Part shown: positions 57,448-64,000 of the stretch, one piece after another
Position numbering within the stretch: the first letter of the stretch is position 1
Layout of the letters: the number at the start of each line of letters is the position of its first letter
NCBI RefSeq assembly: GCF_015207665.1
Contig: NZ_JADEWL010000003.1
Coordinates: 62,001 to 126,000 of the forward strand
Source: Plectonema cf. radiosum LEGE 06105
GTDB lineage: Bacteria > Cyanobacteriota > Cyanobacteriia > Cyanobacteriales > Nostocaceae
Length of the DNA: 64,000 bases
Reading direction: 5' to 3'
The notes under the pieces: model-generated
The model's database searches: none
The model's input: the letters and a program-made list of their open reading frames with translations, nothing else
Told to the model about the DNA's origin: nothing
Program-made: the position numbers and the translations under genes

Positions 57448-58947
57448 CTAACGTATCCGACAGAATTTTCGGTTATTATCATCTTCGGGATGTTGCCAAG
57501 AATAAGCAAAATGGCTAACTCCTTTGATATTTGATTTGTACTGACTCAAATCTTGCATTTGCTCTTCTAAAGGTGGACGATTGCTCATAGATTTACCCCA
57601 AGCTCCAGCTAAGGCTGGAATTATCTGGGTTCCAGGTTTTGCCGTATTTAATACTTGCTTGAGTTCGGAAATAATGCAGTTGGTACTATCACATTTACCG
57701 TAAACCATCGGATGCCATTGTAAAGAAGTAGGAAATCTATCCCAAGGTTGTAAGCGCGAATCATAACCTTTTCCTACTGTTTGGTTTCCACCAGGGAAAA
57801 ATACTACTCCTGCGGGAACTCCTTGTTGCTGAACTGGGTAAGCTGCTAATGCTAAAAAATCTACAATACCCTGCATCGCATGAGCAACGGAAAGTTGCCA
57901 CAATTCTGATTGCACTAGAGGTTGTCTTTCTTGGGGGGGAACGATCGCCTTTTGCTGTATGGTTGGATTACGTCCTTGCCATAAGGGTTCTATTTCTTCG
58001 GGATACTGTTGATCTAGTTGAGCTATATCCGTTGATGTGACATAACCTTTGCTCAAGAATAACCGAATCATCTGCAAACCTTTATTATTTAGCGCTCGTT
58101 GGAATAATGCTTGTTGAGTCGATTTACTATATAACCATAAATCTGTAACTCTGCTGGCGATGGAATCTTTACCAGCTTGACGAGGATAGCGCACATAGTC
58201 AAATAGTACTCCATCCGGACGACGACGCATTACTTCCATCATCATTTGATAATAGTCCCGTTTTGCTTGTAAATTATAAGGATCAACAAATACTTGAGAA
58301 CCGTTATCTACTACATATAAGCTAGTTTGACCTTTACCATTGCGGGCGATCGCATCTTCTCGATCTTGACGTTTAGCGTAGGTATAGCCGAAGTTAGTAG
58401 TGAACATCCAAGCGTATACTTTTAATCCCCGTTCGCGCCCTTTTTGGATGGCTTGCGCCAATAAATCGGTGTTTTCTTGACCTGGAGTCCGAATCACAGA
58501 GGGCCATGCTGTATTATTTGTACTTGCTGGTAACAGTACTTGCCCATCAAAAAAAGTTTCTATATAAACTTGGTTGTAGCCTTGATTGACAACCTTATCC
58601 ATGATTTTTTGCAGCGAACCCCCTTGAACGTCGCAGGGATACAAGCGCAGCCAAATTGCTTGAACTTGGGGCCACGTGCGTCTCCGACAGTCCTGTACTG
58701 CTCGCGAGTGTTCTCTCACCAACTCTTGATAGCGTCTTTCTGCATCGCGATCGCCTTTTTGGGCTAACAACCGCAATTGCTCTTTTTCTTCGGCTGCGCT
58801 GGATGATATATGGCAATATCTGGTTACTTGTGCGCTTGCTGGTTGACTTTTTAAATTAGGAACAAGCAAACTGGTAGTGAAAATTACTGCTAACAAATGT
58901 TGTAAAATTAACTTTGGCTTTGCAACATTCAAGGCACGTTTAGACAT
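57448..58947 (-). CDS. GHL10-type glycosyl hydrolase-like protein
   Basis: A 499-residue protein. An N-terminal signal (LLAVIFTTSLLVPNLKSQPA) is followed by a coiled segment (SSSAAEEKEQLRLLAQKGDR) and the TIM-barrel of the glycosyl-hydrolase-like 10 family (Pfam GHL10/DUF187). The latter starts QVQAIWLRLYPCDVQGGSL, with NQVYIETFFDGQVLLP, GRERGLKVYAWMFTTNFGYT and RPDGVLFDYVRYPR (the likely catalytic Asp and Tyr-Arg site). It could cleave a cell-wall or sheath glycan outside the cytoplasm. Start ATG 58947. Confidence 0.85.
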   Translation of the reverse strand: MSKRALNVAKPKLILQHLLAVIFTTSLLVPNLKSQPASAQVTRYCHISSSAAEEKEQLRLLAQKGDRDAERRYQELVREHSRAVQDCRRRTWPQVQAIWLRLYPCDVQGGSLQKIMDKVVNQGYNQVYIETFFDGQVLLPASTNNTAWPSVIRTPGQENTDLLAQAIQKGRERGLKVYAWMFTTNFGYTYAKRQDREDAIARNGKGQTSLYVVDNGSQVFVDPYNLQAKRDYYQMMMEVMRRRPDGVLFDYVRYPRQAGKDSIASRVTDLWLYSKSTQQALFQRALNNKGLQMIRLFLSKGYVTSTDIAQLDQQYPEEIEPLWQGRNPTIQQKAIVPPQERQPLVQSELWQLSVAHAMQGIVDFLALAAYPVQQQGVPAGVVFFPGGNQTVGKGYDSRLQPWDRFPTSLQWHPMVYGKCDSTNCIISELKQVLNTAKPGTQIIPALAGAWGKSMSNRPPLEEQMQDLSQYKSNIKGVSHFAYSWQHPEDDNNRKFCRIR

Positions 58948-59317
58948 ACTTACTAATAAAATGAAAAAAAGTAACTAACCCCAATACACTTCTATTAGGT
59001 AACGTGTATTTTATTACATAATTTCGTGATAGGAGCTTTGAAGCTGAAATTTTGATAGACTTCTAGTTTTCTATTTGTGTTGCTCTATATAATTAAGCGA
59101 TTTTTCCCCAAACGTCAATTGAGTAAAATCAACTAATTACTTATTATTTTTGTTACCTATAAATAGTTGCGTATAATTTACAGGTAGTTATAACACTTGA
59201 AATTTTGTGTCTATCAGCCCGAATGTAATTACCTTCTGCCCTCTGCCTTTTTTGTAAGAAATAAACCTTTCACAAGCTCATAATTTCAGTTTAGTGGCAC
59301 ATTTGCAAAATCCGCAC
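58948..59317. other. Divergent intergenic region before ssrA
   Basis: About 370 bp without a gene between the GHL10 gene (minus) and ssrA (plus). AT-rich; only the ssrA promoter can be picked. Confidence 0.45.
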
Positions 59318-59323
59318 TATAAT
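59318..59323 (+). promoter_or_regulatory. ssrA -10 box
   Basis: A perfect TATAAT 16 nt before the mature tmRNA 5' end. A -35 box is not obvious. The mature end (59340) is made by processing, so transcription starts a few bases upstream. Confidence 0.6.
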
Positions 59324-59339
59324 AAAGTATGAAGCACAT

Positions 59340-59717
59340 GGGGCTTTAATGGTTTCGACGGGGTGGTGAAAGCTGCTCGTTGATTCAGGTCGAGAGAGAG
59401 TCAAATCTCGTAAATCAAGGCTCAAAACAAATAATAAATGCAAACAACATTGTAGCATTCAAGCGTCAAGCAGTAGCTGCTTAAACTTTTTTCGTGCGCT
59501 TCTCTCTAGTTTGACTCCGTTAAGGATTAGAGAGCAACCCCCAACGGATGCTCTAATAAGTTCCCTTTGGTGGACTTGTTAGAAAAGACTTTACCAAAGC
59601 ATCCCACCGTTCGGGATAATGAACGGTCCCTGCCTTAAGGGTAAACGAGGCTAAACCTGTGAACGATGCGGGGGTGAATACCCATTTCGGACATGGGTTC
59701 AATTCCCATAAGCTCCA
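59340..59717 (+). ncRNA. ssrA: Transfer-messenger RNA (tmRNA)
   Basis: One-piece tmRNA. The 5' end GGGGCTT and the 3' AAGCTCC pair over 7 bp (one G-U) as the tRNA-like acceptor stem. TGGTTTCGACGGGG follows as usual and the T-arm is GGGTTCAATTCCC. The tag frame is GCA AAC AAC ATT GTA GCA ..., encoding ANNIVAFKRQAVAA then TAA (59439-59483 approximately). CCA is not encoded (59718 onward is TAA), so it is added by nucleotidyltransferase. tmRNA frees stalled ribosomes with SmpB. A promoter and terminator flank it. Confidence 0.97.
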
Positions 59718-59741
59718 TAAAATTTATTAATGTATTAGAAG

Positions 59742-59786
59742 CACATTTATCAAGCAAATTTATATCTTGATAAATGTGTTTTTTTA
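59742..59786 (+). terminator. Terminator of ssrA
   Basis: A perfect 13-bp inverted repeat CACATTTATCAAG...CTTGATAAATGTG followed by TTTTTTT, 25 bp after the tmRNA. Confidence 0.93.
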
Positions 59787-59869
59787 TGAGAATTTAGATT
59801 TACTACAAATCACTGCTTCTTTCAGTTTAAAAAAAGTTTCATATTTAAAAAACTAAAAAACTAAGAATA

Positions 59870-60859
59870 ATGGCTGCATCAATAATAGTTGTGACTTGTC
59901 ATAATCCAAGTTGTCAAAAAAAATTTAACAAACGAATAGCAGAATTTAAGAGAAGTGAAAGATTAGGAAGACTTCATTTCTGTTCCAAATCATGCTTTGG
60001 AAAGTTTAAAGGGTTAACAAATTTTGGAGATAAAGCAAATAAAGATACATCTTATTTAAGGAACATAATAAGAAGAGATGAATATTCACCTTTCCGAAAT
60101 CATCTGAAGGTGATGAAAAAATCGGCAAAACATAGAAAGCATGAATGTTCTGTCACATTAGCGGATTTAAAACAATTGTGGGAAAAGCAACAAGGAATTT
60201 GCCCTTACACTGGCTGGAATTTAGTTTTATTACCCAGCACTACTGATTATCAAAATACAATTTTAACAATAGATAGAGCGAGTGTAGACCGTATAGATTC
60301 TTCATTGGGTTACATTCCTGAAAATATCCAATTTGTGGCTGTAATTGCTAATTTTGCGAAAAATATTTTTACCGAAAAAGATTTAATAAAATTCTGTCAC
60401 GACGTTTATAAATATAAAATTTTGGGTAATAATTCGATAGATGATTGTAAATTTTTAAAACTTTCGACCAATATATTAACTAATCATTTAATTAATAGTA
60501 GAAGAGATGAATATTCTCCATTTCGTCAACATCATAGACTTGCAAGAAGAAGAGTAAAAAGTAATGGACGTGAATGTAATATTACTCTAGAATATTTAAA
60601 ATTGCTTTGGGAAAAACAAGGTGGTAGATGTCCTTATACAGGATGGAATTTAGATAATCATCAGACAACTAGTGAATGGGATAGTAATGTATTGCATCCC
60701 AAAACAGCGAGTTTGGACAGAATAGATTCTCGTAACGGGTATATTTTGGGAAATGTACAGTTTGTCAGCGTCATGGCTAACTACGCAAAGAGAGATTTTT
60801 TAGAACAAGAATTACTCGAATTTTGTCAAGCGGTAGCTGATGTAAATAGTATTTATTAG
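59870..60859 (+). CDS. Double-HNH endonuclease-like protein
   Basis: A 329-residue protein. An N-terminal Cys4 finger (Cys10, Cys15, Cys38, Cys42: CHNPSC...FCSKSC) precedes two copies of one domain (about 69-182 and 212-326), each RRDEYSPFR, then LWEKQ.G.CPYTGWNL, ASxDRIDS.xGY, N.QFV..xAN.AK. That pattern is the HNH/ββα-metal fold of restriction- or phage-type endonucleases. The gene is AT-rich and lies two genes before a C5-methyltransferase, so a restriction function is the best guess. Both active sites look whole, so it might act on both strands as an internal dimer. Confidence 0.75.
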   Translation: MAASIIVVTCHNPSCQKKFNKRIAEFKRSERLGRLHFCSKSCFGKFKGLTNFGDKANKDTSYLRNIIRRDEYSPFRNHLKVMKKSAKHRKHECSVTLADLKQLWEKQQGICPYTGWNLVLLPSTTDYQNTILTIDRASVDRIDSSLGYIPENIQFVAVIANFAKNIFTEKDLIKFCHDVYKYKILGNNSIDDCKFLKLSTNILTNHLINSRRDEYSPFRQHHRLARRRVKSNGRECNITLEYLKLLWEKQGGRCPYTGWNLDNHQTTSEWDSNVLHPKTASLDRIDSRNGYILGNVQFVSVMANYAKRDFLEQELLEFCQAVADVNSIY

Positions 60860-60888
60860 GAGATAAAAATAATATGATTGATTAGTAA

Positions 60889-61437
60889 ATGTTGATTAAT
60901 AGTGAAAGACTTATTTTAAGGGAATTTATCGTTGAAGATTGGCAGGCGATTTTAGCTTATCAATCCGATTCACGCTATCTACAATTTGATGAATCCTATA
61001 ATCGCGATCGCGCAGATGTAGAAGATTTTATTCAAATGTTTTTAGAGCAACAAAAACAGTTACCACGAATTAAATTTCAGCTAGCATTAATATTAAAAGC
61101 AGAGAATAAACTAATCGGAAACTGCGGTATTCGCAAACACAATTTCAAATCTAGTGAAGCTGAACTTGGTTATGAAATTTCACCAAATTATTGGGGAAAA
61201 GGTTACGCTACAGAAGCTGCAAGCACTATTTTAAAGTTTGGGTTTGAGAAGTTAAAATTATACCGTATTTGGTCGCATTGTATTGCTGAAAATAGCGCAT
61301 CAAGAAAAGTATTAGAGAAAGTAGGAATGAAATTCAAGCGCAAGTTAGCTAAAAATGAATTTTTTAAAAATCGCGATTGGGATACCTTGGAATTTGAAAT
61401 TATAAAAGATGAATGGTTGAATCAATCAGATTTATAA
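60889..61437 (+). CDS. GNAT-family acetyltransferase (RimJ/RimL-type)
   Basis: A 182-residue protein beginning MLINSERLILREFIVEDWQA, the usual start of RimJ/RimL relatives. Next GNCGIRKHN, LGYEISPNYWGKGYATEAAS (acetyl-CoA loop GKGYATEA) and HCIAENSASRKVLEKVGMKF. The target may be a ribosomal or other N-terminus. The Shine-Dalgarno AGGAG at 60859-60863 serves a tiny ATG-ATT-GAT-TAG frame (60874-60885) just before the ATG, so it may start by coupling. It lies between the HNH and methyltransferase genes. Confidence 0.85.
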   Translation: MLINSERLILREFIVEDWQAILAYQSDSRYLQFDESYNRDRADVEDFIQMFLEQQKQLPRIKFQLALILKAENKLIGNCGIRKHNFKSSEAELGYEISPNYWGKGYATEAASTILKFGFEKLKLYRIWSHCIAENSASRKVLEKVGMKFKRKLAKNEFFKNRDWDTLEFEIIKDEWLNQSDL

Positions 61438-61592
61438 CTACTTTCTTTTCATAAAAATAAAAAAAAAGACAGCTTAAGCTAGTCGGTTAAAGATTAATTT
61501 AAGATAAAGTACTATTTGTATAGATGTCAGATTAATCAATTAGATTGACATATTTTTGTTATATTAAAAGACTGTTGAATAATTATTTTGAT

Positions 61593-62162
61593 GTGAATAA
61601 ACAAAAACATACATTTATTGACCTTTTTGCTGGAATTGGAGGTTTTAGACTAGCTTTTGAACAAGCTGGATATCAATGTGTATATTCTTGTGAAATAGAT
61701 TCTGCTTGTCAAGAAGTTTACTTTAATAATTTTGGAGAAAAGCCTAAAGGTGACATTACAAAAATAAATATTAAAGAAATCCCAGATTTTGATGTTTTAA
61801 CAGCAGGTTTTCCCTGTCAACCATTTAGTATCTGTGGAAAAAGACAGGGTTTTGAAGATACACGAGGTACACTATTTTTTCATATTTGCGAAATTCTAGA
61901 AGCTAAACAGCCTAGTGTTGTACTTCTGGAAAATGTAAACCATTTACTTCATCACGATAAAGGTAGAACTTTAGATGTAATTATTTATTCTTTGGAAAAT
62001 TTAGGTTATTTAGTTGACTATAAAGTACTAAATTCTAAAGAATTTTCGCTTCCGCAAAATAGAGAAAGAATTATAATTTTTGCAACAAAAAGTAAAAAAT
62101 TTAATTTCAATAAGATTCCGAAAGATAATTCTATTAAAAAGTTACATCATCCTTCAATTTAA
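61593..62162 (+). pseudogene. C5-cytosine DNA methyltransferase, truncated
   Basis: 189 residues from GTG 61593 (VNKQKHTFIDLFAGIGGF...). Motif I DLFAGIGGF, motif IV PCQPFS with nucleophile Cys75, motif VI ENV (113-115) and motif VIII QNRER (155-159) are all present. The target-recognition domain and motifs IX-X are missing: the frame ends KKLHHPSI at 62160-62162. The end overlaps the opposite-strand phosphoesterase by 29 bp. A usual enzyme is 310-400 residues, so this cannot methylate by itself unless a second chain supplies the rest. The frame opens at TTG 61545, but that extension is not family sequence. Confidence 0.85.
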
Positions 62163-63798
62163 ACTCATCAAATTTAATAACTTCCGAATCAGGTTTACGA
62201 GTATCGAAACGATAACTACTTATAGTTCCTTGTTCCGTATCAAAAATGCTAAAGACGGTAATTTCATTGCTAGCAATATAAGGTAATGGCTGACCATTTT
62301 CGTCTAAAAGTGGTGCGATTGTGGGTACAATTGGCTCTAAACCATAGGGGTCGCCAATTTCTGTATAATTATTGTTATTAATATTGGGTACGTTGTTGCG
62401 CTTTCTATTTCCATATGCTGCACCGTAAGAATTACCGACATTTGATGTTTCTAAAAAGTGCATTCCACTGTGACTAACAAAGCGATTCCATAAATGAGAA
62501 TGTCCGTAAAATACTAACTGTACTCCTGCTGCTTCTAACAGGGGTATTAAATCACGGATAATATAATCCTGCTCTTTAGGATATTCATAACTTATCGAAG
62601 TAATATTACCATTATTATCCCGTTCGATTATCTGCACTGGGTCGGTATAAGCAGGTATGATATTATCTCCTAAAGTGTGGGGTGGATGATGAAACATCAC
62701 TATTTTGTATTTAGCTTGTTGGAATTCCCTGCTATTTAGTTCATTAACCAACCAATTATATTGAGCGCTACCTTGAAAAATTGGTTCGTAAATATGCTGT
62801 CCATATCCCCAATTTTTGGGATTTTTAAATTCGTTTGCTGGTTCGGCATATTTACCTCTACGGTTATTTTCTGTGATAGGATAACGCCACATATTAGTTA
62901 CATATAAAACTACTAGACGCACATCACCAAAACTGATTGCATAATAACTTTTTTCCCCCGTTTCTGTTTGGGGTAAACTAAAAATTTGTTCATAAGTATC
63001 GGTATTAAAAGAGTTATCTTTTAATGATTCCTTTCCATACAATTCTCGTGCAATATTACGAGGAATCGTATCGTTAAATTCTCCATCCAAGCTTTTTCCC
63101 GTCTTAAAGCGTCCCATCACTTCATGATTTCCAATACAAGGGAATATGGGAGCATTTTGAATAATTTGTCCTCCAGTATAAGTAGTTTCTACACCATCGT
63201 ATTCCATTACATATTCAGCACGTCCTTGCAAACAAGGAAAAAAAGCATTACCACGATTATCATCAAACCATTCACTAGCTCGGTCTGGTATATTAACTAA
63301 ATCACCAGCAAAAAAAACTGCATCAATTCGCTTAAAGGTTTCTTTAACTTTTTGTAAGTTTGCTGCTACCATTGGTTTGATTTGATGGTCGGAAGTCAAT
63401 AAAATTTTTAATGGCTTACCGGGTAATGGTGCTGGTTCAAGAGTATAAGTCTTACTACTGATTAATTGGTTATTCTCTGCAATACTTGTGACTCGATAAG
63501 ATATGCGTTTACCTGGAATTAGGTCAGTTAAATTAGCTTCATGTCGCCATATTTCCCGCAAAACAGGTTTATGATAAACTTCTCCGTCTGCGGTTTGATT
63601 TCCTACTCGCGATTGTTGGTCTTCTCTTAAATGAATCAATCTAATATTCTTAGTAAAGACACTTTCAAGCAACTGACTACCATATGCTACAGAATGTGCT
63701 TCACCCATAAACTCCGTAAACCAGACAACTTTTATGGAATTTTCAGTCGGGAATTGTAGAAACGGTTCTGTCAAAAGTTTTATTTGTGGCGTTTTCAT
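62134..63798 (-). CDS. Metallophosphoesterase (purple-acid-phosphatase-like) with FnIII-like N-terminus
   Basis: A 554-residue protein. The N-terminal about 120 residues form a beta-sandwich (NSIKVVWFTEFMGEAHSVAY, HEANLTDLIPGKRISYRVTS) as in purple acid phosphatases. The catalytic domain has all dinuclear-metal motifs: LLTSDHQI (Asp, His), FAGDLVN (GD), IGNHEVMG (GNHE), VMFHHPPH and FYGHSHLW (GHxH). No signal peptide is seen, so it may be cytoplasmic or exported by other means. The substrate is a phosphomonoester or diester. Its C-terminus overlaps the truncated methyltransferase in antisense. Confidence 0.87.
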   Translation of the reverse strand: MKTPQIKLLTEPFLQFPTENSIKVVWFTEFMGEAHSVAYGSQLLESVFTKNIRLIHLREDQQSRVGNQTADGEVYHKPVLREIWRHEANLTDLIPGKRISYRVTSIAENNQLISSKTYTLEPAPLPGKPLKILLTSDHQIKPMVAANLQKVKETFKRIDAVFFAGDLVNIPDRASEWFDDNRGNAFFPCLQGRAEYVMEYDGVETTYTGGQIIQNAPIFPCIGNHEVMGRFKTGKSLDGEFNDTIPRNIARELYGKESLKDNSFNTDTYEQIFSLPQTETGEKSYYAISFGDVRLVVLYVTNMWRYPITENNRRGKYAEPANEFKNPKNWGYGQHIYEPIFQGSAQYNWLVNELNSREFQQAKYKIVMFHHPPHTLGDNIIPAYTDPVQIIERDNNGNITSISYEYPKEQDYIIRDLIPLLEAAGVQLVFYGHSHLWNRFVSHSGMHFLETSNVGNSYGAAYGNRKRNNVPNINNNNYTEIGDPYGLEPIVPTIAPLLDENGQPLPYIASNEITVFSIFDTEQGTISSYRFDTRKPDSEVIKFDEFKLKDDVTF

Positions 63799-64000
63799 AA
63801 AAATACTAATTATTAGCCGAAAAATAATAGCTTTATTAGATTACTATAAAATTTAGTTGTTCTACTAATAAATAATTATAAACGCTGACATCCTATTGTA
63901 AATCTATCGCCAGATGATTTGTGATTTTGATTTTTTTATTCTTCAGGAGTAAATAAAGATAATACTTGAAGCTAATTGATTATTTTTGTTATCTATTTGA
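63799..64000. other. Window end, AT-rich, no gene seen
   Basis: About 200 bp upstream of the phosphoesterase; probably its promoter. Nothing else can be supported. Confidence 0.4.

Noticed and set aside
60874-60885. Three-codon frame before the GNAT gene
   Set aside because: Too short to call a gene; noted only as the place served by the AGGAG site.

Overview
The window is chromosomal DNA of a filamentous, probably heterocyst-forming (Nostocales-type) cyanobacterium. The evidence is an allophycocyanin core operon (apcE-apcA-apcB-apcC), a one-direction atp operon with the cyanobacterial b/b' pair, psb27, ndhF1/ndhD1, an RbcR/PacR-type and a DevH-like regulator, many HIP1 octamers (gcgatcgc), and heptanucleotide tandem repeats (STRRs) in most intergenic gaps. 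Gene order around atp, apc and ndhF1 matches my memory of Nostoc/Anabaena, which I could not check by search.

Layout. 1-6.3 kb: tail of an iron-uptake porin, a MITE, a decayed Uma2 gene, a zinc-ribbon protein, a DUF3318 protein, two membrane glycosyltransferases and cofH. 6.3-13.8 kb: psb27, then the minus-strand atp operon (atp1-a-c-b'-b-delta-alpha-gamma), with STRRs in four of its gaps and a hairpin-ended IS-derived element between b and delta. 14.3-21.9 kb: a methyltransferase, a secreted Cys protein, GNAT, a GPH-type transporter, a PEP-CTERM protein, a second MITE and a PQQ-type sugar dehydrogenase. 22.2-27.7 kb: the phycobilisome core operon ending in a strong terminator. 27.7-30 kb: an accessory patch with two tandem MITEs sharing a CTAG, an IS1341-type TnpB element and an Uma2 remnant. 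30-37.3 kb: a GH74-like secreted hydrolase, a LapA-domain protein, polA and a PEP-CTERM protein.

37.5-40.8 kb: a Cof-type HAD hydrolase split inside the Thr codon of its DxDGT motif by a 2.4-kb group II intron. The intron protein is itself split by an in-frame TGA between its maturase and HNH domains. 41-55.3 kb: a stand-alone DALR-domain protein, a DevH-like regulator, two tandem PstS-type binding proteins, a Ser/Thr kinase, rbcR, a Z-ISO-like NnrU protein, a thioredoxin-like protein, a second pair of tandem MITEs, ndhF1 and ndhD1. 55.3-64 kb: repeat-rich spacer, intact Uma2, DUF2141, a GHL10-type glycosidase, tmRNA with promoter and terminator, a visibly AT-rich island (double-HNH protein, GNAT, truncated C5-cytosine methyltransferase), and a metallophosphoesterase that overlaps the truncated methyltransferase end.

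The core genes serve light harvesting (apc), ATP synthesis (atp), cyclic electron flow and respiration (ndh) and their regulation. The accessory signal is dominated by small mobile elements inserted in operon gaps and just downstream of terminators. The best candidates for something undescribed are the CTAG-sharing tandem MITE family, the element inside the atp operon, the double-HNH/truncated-methyltransferase island, and the nonsense-split intron protein inside a catalytic codon. All are read by eye from sequence; family names rest on recognised motifs, not on database searches.
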